From the IMG/VR virus record IMGVR_UViG_3300028557_002174, positions 1-64,000 of that record: 64,000 nt of DNA; one strand, written 5' to 3'. The notes beneath the pieces were generated by a model. It worked only from the letters and a program-made list of their open reading frames with translations, had not been told where the DNA came from and made no database searches. The position numbers and the translations under genes are program-made. Shown here piece after piece: positions 42,412 to 49,841 of the stretch (positions within the stretch are counted from its first letter, which is position 1; the number at the start of each line of letters is the position of its first letter). The DNA is from a virus.

Positions 42412-42650
42412 AAAAATTAGCGTTGTTATCTGACGCAATCAATGACCTATTTCCAAATTATGATAGGATGATGGTTTTTGAATTAGATAAACCCGAATAC
42501 GACAAAATCTTAGGTCATTTCAGGGAGATTGATAGACATCACAAACAGTTCTTGATTGATATCTCAGGTGTTGAATTTTACTTCATGTTGAAAAAAGAGG
42601 TTGAGGAAACTCCCAAAGAAACTCTTGAGGAGCCTACCGAGGAAAAGTAG
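42375..42650 (+). CDS. Small acidic protein of unknown function
   Basis: 91 residues: helical, with an NDLFPNYDRMMVFELDKPEY segment and an acidic Glu/Pro/Thr tail ([13 protein letters not shown]). No family recognised. Its 3' end overlaps the convergent 42634 gene by 17 nt. Confidence 0.5.
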   Translation: MEQNTEAPLGELEKLALLSDAINDLFPNYDRMMVFELDKPEYDKILGHFREIDRHHKQFLIDISGVEFYFMLKKEVEETPKETLEEPTEEK

Positions 42651-43281
42651 TGTATTGTCTGTAAAGTAGTTTTTTATCAAACCCATTACTATTTAAAAAA
42701 TCTATTAAATATTTTTTCTGAGCCGTTGATGTGTCTTTTACAATAAGACAGTCTTTCTTTTGTGATTTTATAAAGTGTTCGGTAAGACAATCAAGTAATC
42801 TTGATGTCTCAGATGGTGACTTAGTTGTAAATACTGAAAAATCATCATCTTTTTGTATGATGATTTTATTGTGTAGTGAGTTAATCATCTTTAGACCGTC
42901 ACCCCTTAAATGTTTTGAAATTAATTGTGATACTGTGACCTTCTTTTTGTTTTTGATATCGTAAATCTTTTCTTCTTGATTGTATATGGATACCTTAATT
43001 AGTCCCCATTTATTATCAATCAATTGTATTTTGACATTCCTACCAAATTCATCGGTGGTGTATTGTGGAATATCAGACTTATAACCATCTTGGAGTATAC
43101 CCAATTCAAATTTACATTCTACAGTACCCTCAATTTGTTTTGGGAAGATAACTTTGTCAGATTCTTCCAATAATAAATTAAAAAAGTTTTCACAATTTTT
43201 GAAATTGTTAAACTTCTTTATTATCTTTTTCTTAACCTTATCTTTGAAAAGAACTATTTGATACTTTGGATTTACTAACAT
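42634..43281 (-). CDS. Protein of unknown function
   Basis: 215 residues, basic, alpha/beta. Features: a middle beta section ([37 protein letters not shown]) and a C-terminal helical part ([20 protein letters not shown]). No family recognised. Its start codon overlaps that of the divergent DnaJ gene by 2 nt (shared CATG), so its promoter must lie within the DnaJ coding region. Confidence 0.6.
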   Translation of the reverse strand: MLVNPKYQIVLFKDKVKKKIIKKFNNFKNCENFFNLLLEESDKVIFPKQIEGTVECKFELGILQDGYKSDIPQYTTDEFGRNVKIQLIDNKWGLIKVSIYNQEEKIYDIKNKKKVTVSQLISKHLRGDGLKMINSLHNKIIIQKDDDFSVFTTKSPSETSRLLDCLTEHFIKSQKKDCLIVKDTSTAQKKYLIDFLNSNGFDKKLLYRQYTTFPR

Positions 43282-44206
43282 GAAAGATTACTATGAAATA
43301 TTAGGTGTGCAGGACAATGCCACTGATGAAGAACTTAAACGTGCTTATAGAAAATTGTCTAAACAATACCATCCTGATGTTAATCCTGAGGGTGGTGAAA
43401 AATTTCGTGAAATAGCCGAAGCCTACGACGTTCTTTCAGACCCTACTAAAAAGAATAACTACTTAAGCCAGAAAAACAACCCATTTAATGGAACTGAATT
43501 TGAGGATTTCTTTAAAAACATGTTTAGTGGGGGTCAAAGACCACAAAGTCCAAGAAAAAATGCCGATAAGATTGTCAAACTAAACCTCACACCGATAGAT
43601 TCGTATAAGGGTGTGGAGAAAGACTTAAACTTCCAACGAAACCATCCGTGTGGTGATTGTAGGGGTAGTGGTGGTGATAGAGTCACGTGTCATCACTGTC
43701 AAGGTCAAGGATTCACTACTCAAGTTATGGGTTCAGGATTCTTACAACAAGTTGTTAGACGTGGATGTGGACACTGTGGTACGACAGGTTCAATCCTAAC
43801 AAAATATTGTAATTCATGTAGTGGTGTTGGTACCAAACCAAAATTTGAAACCATTAAAATTACCATCCCAAAGAATGTTGATGACGGTCAGTTCCTACGT
43901 ATTTCTCAAAAGGGTGATTTCTCATATGGTTTCTATGGTGATTTGATAATTCAGGTTGTTATGGACAACACAAAAGAGTTTCAAAAGATGGGTAATGATT
44001 TGATTTATAATTTAGAGTTCAATTATGATGAACTTAAAAATGATGTATATCATATCCCACACCCTGATGGTGATATTAAAATTCCGTCACCAAATGAATT
44101 TGATACAAACAAACCTTTAAGACTTAAAGGTAAAGGTTACCCAACAGGGGATATGTATGTCAAATTGAGAGTTAAGTTCAACAAATCTGATTTGAATTCT
44201 AATTGA
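43280..44206 (+). CDS. DnaJ-type co-chaperone
   Basis: 308 residues. J domain [20 protein letters not shown] with [12 protein letters not shown] (HPD present); a G/F linker; a zinc domain with four CxxC units ([32 protein letters not shown], of which the third is altered); and C-terminal substrate-binding beta domains ([19 protein letters not shown]). It is shorter than bacterial DnaJ (~375), mainly in the C-terminus. It would recruit host DnaK, perhaps for assembly of virion fibres or replication complexes. No dnaK or grpE is in the window. Confidence 0.9.
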   Translation: MKDYYEILGVQDNATDEELKRAYRKLSKQYHPDVNPEGGEKFREIAEAYDVLSDPTKKNNYLSQKNNPFNGTEFEDFFKNMFSGGQRPQSPRKNADKIVKLNLTPIDSYKGVEKDLNFQRNHPCGDCRGSGGDRVTCHHCQGQGFTTQVMGSGFLQQVVRRGCGHCGTTGSILTKYCNSCSGVGTKPKFETIKITIPKNVDDGQFLRISQKGDFSYGFYGDLIIQVVMDNTKEFQKMGNDLIYNLEFNYDELKNDVYHIPHPDGDIKIPSPNEFDTNKPLRLKGKGYPTGDMYVKLRVKFNKSDLNSN

Positions 44207-44209
44207 TGG

Positions 44210-44217
44210 TATTTATG
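44210..44217 (+). promoter_or_regulatory. TATTTATG box close to a start codon
   Basis: It lies 13 nt before the ATG at 44223, in the 16-nt gap after the DnaJ gene. This is the short-spacing class of the box, also seen at 20252, 22914, 45510 and 62029. Confidence 0.25.
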
Positions 44218-44222
44218 ATTGT

Positions 44223-45110
44223 ATGAAAACAATCAACGAGGGTTCCAAAAGAGTTAAGTTAAATCAAAGAACCATATCCGACATCAAAAATGTTATTGAT
44301 GTTATTTGGAAAGACTATGAAGACTTGGATGATGAAAATCCGTTGAAAGGTACAATTTATGTCAATGACCCATCGGGTGCTGAGTTTGATATACCAGTTT
44401 ATTATTTAAGTGACTTTAGTGAACAGGGGGCAGTTTTTCAACACGACCCAACCAAACCACGTTCTTTAGATAACCTTTTTATGGTTGTCAATCCTGATAA
44501 AGTTTTAATACCAAATAAGAAGTCCCTATACAATGTAATCTATCACGAAATTCAACACGTTAATGATTTGAACACGACTCTTTATTTAAGTCCTAAACAA
44601 ATAGAAAAATATAAAAGTGCTGGTAGTGATGAATATTGGGGGCATGATTTTGAATTTAGAGCGTACAGTAATGAAATCTTAGAGGGGATTGTCAATGAGT
44701 ATAAAAGTCTTTTAGGTGTTAAAACAAAACAAGAGTTACTCAACAGTTTAAAATCCTTGGTGAAATATTTTGCAGCTAAAGGTGAGGCTGATGAGATTGC
44801 TAAAAATGTTCTGTTAGATATTTCATCAGAATCCTTAGATGAAGAGTTACCACACGTAATTCAAGTTTTAATGCTCATCAAGACAAACAACCCTAAAATG
44901 TGGGGGGAATTTCTTAAGATGTTGTATTCAACCGTAATTGAAATTTCTACGGATATTAAAAATTATAAGACTGGCAATGAACTTAAAGAAGACAGTAAGT
45001 TCAAGAAACCAAGAAAGTATGGTAAGTCATATTGTGAAAAAACCCCATGTGGGGACATGGGGTTCAGTCAAAAAGCCTCTTGTAGACCTTATAAGAACTG
45101 TTATGACTAA
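44223..45110 (+). CDS. Zincin-like metalloprotease-type protein with MGFSQKASC tail
   Basis: 295 residues. NVIYHEIQHVND (~102-113) is a HExxH zinc-binding motif of zincin metallopeptidases, and DFEFRAYSNE (~145) may give the third ligand. The C-terminal segment KSYCEKTPCGDMGFSQKASC (~268-287) followed by RPYKNCY is a Cys-rich tail I have seen on several unrelated proteins of T4-like phages, so it is probably a separate module (binding or sorting). A prohead or morphogenesis protease is one possibility. It ends directly against the convergent 45111 gene. Confidence 0.6.
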   Translation: MKTINEGSKRVKLNQRTISDIKNVIDVIWKDYEDLDDENPLKGTIYVNDPSGAEFDIPVYYLSDFSEQGAVFQHDPTKPRSLDNLFMVVNPDKVLIPNKKSLYNVIYHEIQHVNDLNTTLYLSPKQIEKYKSAGSDEYWGHDFEFRAYSNEILEGIVNEYKSLLGVKTKQELLNSLKSLVKYFAAKGEADEIAKNVLLDISSESLDEELPHVIQVLMLIKTNNPKMWGEFLKMLYSTVIEISTDIKNYKTGNELKEDSKFKKPRKYGKSYCEKTPCGDMGFSQKASCRPYKNCYD

Positions 45111-45341
45111 TTACTTATTGTTTTGGATTCTTCTATAATCCTCCTCAGTAATAGTGGTTCTTGATACAATTACGTAAAAATCACCGTTTCGTTCAACCCA
45201 ACGTTCTCTGTGAATTGGTCGCACTGGAGACATCACTTCTGTATTGTGTTGTCTTTTGTGTTTCTTCTTTCCTTTTCCGCCTTGAGCGAATGATGGTAAT
45301 ATCATTAATCCCATCATCATAACCAAAAATATTTTTTTCAT
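45111..45341 (-). CDS. Small secreted basic protein
   Basis: 76 residues. A signal peptide (MKKIFLVMMMGLMILPSFAQ, cleavage after SFAQ or nearby), then a Lys/His/Arg-rich segment (GGKGKKKHKRQHN) and a short folded end (ERNGDFYVIVSRTTITEEDY). The SFAQ end of the signal peptide is typical of Bacteroidota secreted proteins, so the gene may have been taken from the host. Function unknown. Confidence 0.6.
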   Translation of the reverse strand: MKKIFLVMMMGLMILPSFAQGGKGKKKHKRQHNTEVMSPVRPIHRERWVERNGDFYVIVSRTTITEEDYRRIQNNK

Positions 45342-45521
45342 GTGTTTATAGATTTATTGGTTTATGAAAAGTGTTAACACTCTCTTAACATAAATATAAC
45401 ATTTACTACACATAATACAAGTCAGATGAAAAATTTAACATTGGAAACTTGCTTTTGGTTTTTTGTTAGATAAATTTGATTTTTGACGCACTTTTATTAT
45501 ATTTTGTAATATTTATACTAT
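45342..45521. other. Largest intergenic region (180 bp), divergent, with a palindrome
   Basis: AT-rich gap between the leftward gene at 45341 and the rightward gene at 45522. It contains a perfect 10-bp palindrome GTGTTAACAC (45371-45380), a TATTTATG box on the - strand (45389-45396), and a TATTTATA box on the + strand (45510-45517). The first gene to the right encodes a ribbon-helix-helix protein, a kind that often binds palindromes near its own gene. No other ORF of note. Confidence 0.5.
45510..45517 (+). promoter_or_regulatory. TATTTATA box before the ribbon-helix-helix gene
   Basis: It lies 12 nt before the ATG at 45522, preceded by TTTTG at 45502-45506. It is the short-spacing class of the box. 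Confidence 0.3.
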
Positions 45522-45680
45522 ATGACAAAAATTGGAAGACCTAATAAAGAAGATAAAGATAAAAAAGTAAAATACGGAATTAGTATTGATAAACATCTTT
45601 TTGACAAATTAAAAAACGAAAAAGTTAGTATATCTAAATTCATTCAAAACTTAGTTAAAGAATATTATGAGAAAATATAA
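45522..45680 (+). CDS. Ribbon-helix-helix-like DNA-binding protein
   Basis: 52 residues. The start MTKIGRPNKEDKDKKVK has a GRP basic arm, and KYGISIDKHLFDKLKNEKVS with SKFIQNLVKEYYEK fits the beta-helix-helix of CopG/Arc-type repressors (strand YGISI, helix HLFDKLKN, turn VS-IS, helix KFIQNLVKEYY). It should dimerise and bind an operator, perhaps the palindrome at 45371. It overlaps the homing endonuclease gene by 14 nt. Confidence 0.65.
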   Translation: MTKIGRPNKEDKDKKVKYGISIDKHLFDKLKNEKVSISKFIQNLVKEYYEKI

Positions 45681-46278
45681 TTTTAATGAGTGTTTTTTTC
45701 ATGATTTAAATGAAAAATCGGCGTATTGGTTGGGGTTTTTATATGCCGATGGTTACGTAAGAATGAAAGATGGTAAAAGTGGTGAGATAAAATTAAAACT
45801 AAAAAATACTGATAAAAACCACATTGAAAAATTTCTTAAAGACATAGAATGTGAAAAACCAATAAAATGTGGTGTTGACGGTAAATCTGAATATTGTATG
45901 GTTACGTTATATTCAAATTTATTAGTTAATAAACTATTTGAGTTAGGATGTGTTAATAATAAAACTCAAAAAATATTGTTACCAAAATTAGATGAGCCAC
46001 ACATGTCTCATTTTATTAGGGGATATTTTGACGGAGATGGAAGTATTCACAAAGTAAAAAACAGAACTAATTCATTTTCTGTTAGTATATGTTCAAATAA
46101 TAATTTCAATGATGATATAGTTAATTTTTTTGGATATGGTAAATCGTATAAATATGAAAATTATTCTATCGTAAAAATTAGTAAAATTATGGATATTATG
46201 AAATTTAGAGATTATATTTACTCAAACGCGGTGACCTTCTTAGAAAGAAAATTTATAAAATTCAAACAAATAATATAA
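45667..46278 (+). CDS. LAGLIDADG homing endonuclease
   Basis: 203 residues. Two LAGLIDADG-type helices are present: SAYWLGFLYADGYVRM (~18-33) and HFIRGYFDGDGSIHKV (~117-132), with the catalytic acidic residues D29 and D128 (approximate). It is a monomeric two-motif enzyme, free-standing (no intron or intein seen around it). It overlaps the ribbon-helix-helix gene by 14 nt and ends 1 nt before the D12 methylase gene. Such genes spread by cutting phages that lack them. Confidence 0.85.
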   Translation: MRKYNFNECFFHDLNEKSAYWLGFLYADGYVRMKDGKSGEIKLKLKNTDKNHIEKFLKDIECEKPIKCGVDGKSEYCMVTLYSNLLVNKLFELGCVNNKTQKILLPKLDEPHMSHFIRGYFDGDGSIHKVKNRTNSFSVSICSNNNFNDDIVNFFGYGKSYKYENYSIVKISKIMDIMKFRDYIYSNAVTFLERKFIKFKQII

Positions 46279-46279
46279 A

Positions 46280-47128
46280 ATGGCATTATCATATATTGGT
46301 GGAAAATCTAAAATAGGTAAATGGATTGTACCATTTATTCCTAAAGACATTGAAACATATGTTGAACCTTTTTCAGGTATGTTTTGGGTATTTTTTAATA
46401 TGGAATTAAAAGAATACCCTAATTTAAAGAAAGTTGTTTATAATGACTTTAATCCTCTTAATTACAATTTATTTCAGTGTTTAAGTAATCCTGATAAATT
46501 ATTAAAAGAATGTGAAAAAATAGAAGTCCAAAAAAAAGGTGTAACACCAACTAATTCTATTTGCGAACAACAATTTGTAAGTTTTCAAATCGAAATATTT
46601 GCTAAAAATTTTATTATAAAACAATTTGATTATGAGGTTGCTGCTAAATATGCTTATGTAATATCTCAAGTATTTTCAGGTGCAAATCCTGAAAAATCAA
46701 AATTTATTGATTTAAAAGGTAAATACCATTCAAAATTCACTTCTTTCAAAAATAAATTAAGTAAACCAATTTGGATTGAACATTTTTTGAAAATAACCCA
46801 TATTGAAAATATGGATTTTCAAACTGTTATTGAAAAATATGATTCACCCGAAACATATTTTTACACAGACCCACCATATTATATTGTTGGCGAAGGTTCA
46901 TATTATTCTAATCATGACTTTGATAGGAAAGACCACGAAAGATTGGCAAATGTTCTCCAAAAAGTTCAAGGTAAGTTCTCGTTGTCTTACTATGACTTTG
47001 AATTATTACACGATTGGTTTCCTGAAAACCAATATCGTTGGGTAAAAAAAGAGTTTGCCAAAGCGGCAGCGGCAAAAAAAGGTAAAACACAAAATATGGG
47101 AGAAGAGTTATTAATAATGAATTATTAA
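46280..47128 (+). CDS. D12-class DNA adenine N6-methyltransferase (Dam-like)
   Basis: 282 residues. SYIGGKSKIGKWIVPFIP is the SAM-binding motif of D12 enzymes, VEPFSGMFWVFFNME is motif I, and ETYFYTDPPYYIVG (~195) contains the catalytic DPPY. It methylates adenine in DNA; the site is unknown. It could protect phage DNA from host restriction. The end has an Ala/Lys stretch (FAKAAAAKKGKTQNMGEELL). No cognate nuclease is present. Confidence 0.9.
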   Translation: MALSYIGGKSKIGKWIVPFIPKDIETYVEPFSGMFWVFFNMELKEYPNLKKVVYNDFNPLNYNLFQCLSNPDKLLKECEKIEVQKKGVTPTNSICEQQFVSFQIEIFAKNFIIKQFDYEVAAKYAYVISQVFSGANPEKSKFIDLKGKYHSKFTSFKNKLSKPIWIEHFLKITHIENMDFQTVIEKYDSPETYFYTDPPYYIVGEGSYYSNHDFDRKDHERLANVLQKVQGKFSLSYYDFELLHDWFPENQYRWVKKEFAKAAAAKKGKTQNMGEELLIMNY

Positions 47129-47147
47129 TATTTCTTGTAAGGTTGTA

Positions 47148-47155
47148 TATTTATT
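47148..47155 (+). promoter_or_regulatory. TATTTATT box 24 nt upstream of a start codon
   Basis: It lies in the 43-nt gap between the methylase gene and the ATG at 47172. Confidence 0.35.
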
Positions 47156-47171
47156 ATTAAACATAATAACG

Positions 47172-48503
47172 ATGAAATTCACGTCAGTATTAAAACAAAT
47201 AATTTTAGAACAGTCAAGATTTGAAATCTTGATGAACAAGTATGTAAAACCTAATAAAAAGGGTGAGAACGTTATTGCTCCAAAAATGAAAAAAGATGAG
47301 CTTTACAAACTTATCAATGCCGACCCTACATCAAGATTGAATAATGTTAATTTAGACAATGCAACTAAAGAAGAATTGGAAAAGGTTAAAGTTGGTGAAT
47401 ACACACCGTGGTTAATCAAACAATATTTAAATCCTACAACAGAACGTGCATTTGGTGATTATGGTTTTGACCAGGAAGTAAAGGTCATGAAAGACCGTTT
47501 CATGGAAGACCTTTATAAGGTTACTGATGACTTGAAAAAGTTTCACAGATTTAAGGGTAGAGTTCCTGTTGAACAAAGAGATATTAATAAATTGAGTGTG
47601 GATGCATTATATGATGCGATTAAGGACTTTGATTTAACTTTGGCGGTAACAACAAAGGCTGAAAGAAAGAGTCTTCCTGTTCACCCTGGTGCTGACTCAA
47701 GTTATGATGGTGAAACATGGAAAGTTGTAAAAATTGAAGATAAGGGTGAAAGAGGTAAAGAAGCTGCATGTTTCTATGGTGGTAATCAACAAGAGACGAG
47801 ATGGTGTACTTCTGCACCTGGTTTAAGTTGGTTTAACAATTACATCAAGGACGGACCTTTATATGTTGTGTACAATCCAAATGACCCTAAGATATCTGCA
47901 CAAACAGGATTACCAATTGAAAGATACCAATTTCACTTCCCTTCTAATCAGTTTATGGATAAAGATGATAGAAGTGTTAATTTGGTGGACTTATTAAACG
48001 GTCCTATGGCAGAACTTAAGCAATACTTCAAACCTGAATTTGCAAAAGGTTTGACGGCAGGTTCTGGTAAAGATTTGAAGATTGATGGATTTGGTTCAGG
48101 TTCTGTTGGTAAGTTTGTAGGTCTTTATGGATTGGAAGAATTGTTTAATTCATTACCTGATACATTAGAACAAATCAAAATTAAGAATAAAGACAACGCT
48201 GGTACTATTATCACTATCCCACCTTCAATTACAAGGTTCAAAAATCTTAAACACTTGGTGTTGGTAAATTGTATTAATAATGTACCTGATTACATTTGTC
48301 AGTTGAACAACTTGAATATTTTAGGTGTTATGAGTAATCCTCAACTAACAAGTCTACCTGAATGTTTAGGAACCATGGAAAACTTGGAATTCATTAACTT
48401 TAAGGACACAGGAGTATCTGCACCAAAGTCATTAGAGGCGAATGGTTGGTCTGAAATGGAAACAGGTATGTGGGATAAGTTCTCACAAGATGATGAAGTC
48501 TAA
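47172..48503 (+). CDS. WCTA-motif protein with leucine-rich-repeat end
   Basis: 443 residues. A helical N-terminus (FTSVLKQIILEQSRFEILMN) leads into a domain with QETRWCTSAPGLSWFNNYIK (~212-231) and GPLYVVYNPNDPK, the same motif as in the 27952 protein. The last ~110 residues are leucine-rich repeats (FKNLKHLVLVNCINNVPDYI, LNNLNILGVMSNPQLTSLPE, MENLEFINFKDTGVSAP). Function unknown. The LRR part should bind a protein, so it could be a host-directed or virion protein. Confidence 0.65.
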   Translation: MKFTSVLKQIILEQSRFEILMNKYVKPNKKGENVIAPKMKKDELYKLINADPTSRLNNVNLDNATKEELEKVKVGEYTPWLIKQYLNPTTERAFGDYGFDQEVKVMKDRFMEDLYKVTDDLKKFHRFKGRVPVEQRDINKLSVDALYDAIKDFDLTLAVTTKAERKSLPVHPGADSSYDGETWKVVKIEDKGERGKEAACFYGGNQQETRWCTSAPGLSWFNNYIKDGPLYVVYNPNDPKISAQTGLPIERYQFHFPSNQFMDKDDRSVNLVDLLNGPMAELKQYFKPEFAKGLTAGSGKDLKIDGFGSGSVGKFVGLYGLEELFNSLPDTLEQIKIKNKDNAGTIITIPPSITRFKNLKHLVLVNCINNVPDYICQLNNLNILGVMSNPQLTSLPECLGTMENLEFINFKDTGVSAPKSLEANGWSEMETGMWDKFSQDDEV

Positions 48504-48520
48504 TATTTGATTTTTGTATT

Positions 48521-48799
48521 ATGAACGTAGATGTTCAAATCTATTTATCTGAATTTAAAAGGTTCTTTAATCAGAACCCTGATGATTTGGCAAATCTCAT
48601 ACCTTTAAATCTAAAAGATGATTTTTATGAAAAGGTCAGGGAGGTTGCAGATTCTAACGTTGAAGATGGTAGAGAAATATCTCTTACTCAAAAACAACTT
48701 ATTGACATTTGTGTAATGATTAATGGTGGTTCTAAAAAGAAATCAAAAATTGAGTCATTCATACTTGAAACAAAATTCGGAAATATTTTCCTAAACTAA
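48521..48799 (+). CDS. Small protein of unknown function
   Basis: 92 residues, helical and acidic (YLSEFKRFFNQNPDDLANLI, SLTQKQLIDICVMING, Lys-rich loop, KIESFILETKFGNIFLN). The pattern of helix-turn segments is compact. No family recognised. It is in the same direction as the flanking genes, after a 17-nt gap. Confidence 0.55.
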   Translation: MNVDVQIYLSEFKRFFNQNPDDLANLIPLNLKDDFYEKVREVADSNVEDGREISLTQKQLIDICVMINGGSKKKSKIESFILETKFGNIFLN

Positions 48800-48835
48800 G
48801 TTTTTCATTTAATTTTTTAATTTAAATTTAACAGT

Positions 48836-49150
48836 ATGTTTCCAAAACACCATTTCGTTGTACGAAAAATTGAAGAGTCTACCGATAAAATATTTTCGGT
48901 GATAAGAAGTATAAATTGTGGTTTACCAAATACAGACAATGGTAAAATTACCTGTCTTTATTTTGATAAGGTTCACACTTCAGAGGAATATCGTGAGATT
49001 ATTTACAAGACCATCAACGGATTTATATTACATTACGTAAGAGGTGGGGGTCCGACATATACTATGGATATTTATTTTTATCCTGAACAAACAACAGATG
49101 TAAATTTCTTTATTAAAAGTCTAATAACAAAAAAAAATACAAATATTTAA
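48836..49150 (+). CDS. Small protein of unknown function
   Basis: 104 residues, alpha/beta (HHFVVRKIEESTDKIFSVIR, TMDIYFYPEQTTDVNFFIK). No family recognised. The start follows a very AT-rich 36-nt gap. It is followed after 4 nt by thioredoxin. Confidence 0.5.
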   Translation: MFPKHHFVVRKIEESTDKIFSVIRSINCGLPNTDNGKITCLYFDKVHTSEEYREIIYKTINGFILHYVRGGGPTYTMDIYFYPEQTTDVNFFIKSLITKKNTNI

Positions 49151-49154
49151 AATT

Positions 49155-49466
49155 ATGAAACAACTTACCGCAGAGGAGATTAAAGTAAAAATTGCAAACA
49201 AAGAGACTTTCTTTTTGGATATGTACGCCACTTGGTGTGGACCATGTAAAGTATTAATGGGTAACATGCAAAAACTTGCAGACAGTGGTCAAGAACTCCC
49301 AATGGAGATGTTCAAATATGATGTGGACTCAAACCGTGAATTAACATCAGAGATGGGAATCCGTTCAGTACCCACAGTAAAAATTTTCAAAGATGGTGAA
49401 GTAGTTAAAACTAATTCAGGAGTTTTGACACAACAACAGATAATGGAACTTATGGGACAGTATTAA
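49155..49466 (+). CDS. Thioredoxin
   Basis: 103 residues, the normal length. The active site is FLDMYATWCGPCKVLMGNM (WCGPCK, ~27-32), followed by FKYDVDSNRELTSEMGIRSV and PTVKIFKDGEV with the cis-Pro after the SV. It reduces disulfides; in phages it may serve ribonucleotide reductase or act as a polymerase factor. It overlaps the glutaredoxin gene by 1 nt, forming a redox pair. Confidence 0.92.
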   Translation: MKQLTAEEIKVKIANKETFFLDMYATWCGPCKVLMGNMQKLADSGQELPMEMFKYDVDSNRELTSEMGIRSVPTVKIFKDGEVVKTNSGVLTQQQIMELMGQY

Positions 49467-49747
49467 TGACTACGGTTGTTGTTTATACTATGAAGGGATG
49501 TCCTTTCTGCACGGAGTTTAAGGACTTACTTAAAGAAAATAAGATTAAGTTTGTTGACAGAGATATTGACAAATATTCGGAAGAGTATGATTTATTTATT
49601 AAAGCCACTGAAAATGAATACATACCTGCTTTAATGATAATTAAAGATGGTGGTGAAAAACGTAAATCATTTTTATACGCACCCGAAAGAGATTATAATG
49701 AGCTCACCGAGGCATTGGACATAGTAAAAAAACATTTAATAAAATAA
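49466..49747 (+). CDS. Glutaredoxin
   Basis: 93 residues. VVVYTMKGCPFCTEFKDLLK carries the CPFC active site (~12-15), then KIKFVDRDIDKYSEEYDLF and EYIPALMIIKDGGEK; the expected TVP cis-proline segment appears as YIPA. Probably supports ribonucleotide reduction. It is the last gene before a terminator. Confidence 0.88.
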   Translation: MTTVVVYTMKGCPFCTEFKDLLKENKIKFVDRDIDKYSEEYDLFIKATENEYIPALMIIKDGGEKRKSFLYAPERDYNELTEALDIVKKHLIK

Positions 49748-49750
49748 TTT

Positions 49751-49776
49751 AAGGATGGGTGACCATCCTTTTTTAT
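49751..49776 (+). terminator. Rho-independent terminator
   Basis: An 8-bp perfect stem (49751-49758 with 49763-49770), loop GTGA, then six T. It separates the redox gene pair from the collagen-like fibre operon. Confidence 0.9.
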
Positions 49777-49814
49777 TTTATTGTTTTTTCCTTGATTTGT
49801 TTTAGAACTCATTG

Positions 49815-49822
49815 TATTTATA
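49815..49822 (+). promoter_or_regulatory. TATTTATA box 27 nt upstream of the first fibre gene
   Basis: It lies after the terminator at 49751 and before the ATG at 49842. It is the most convincing member of the set because a new transcript must start here for the 10-kb fibre operon. Confidence 0.45.
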
Positions 49823-49841
49823 GAGAGTATAAAATCCAAAG

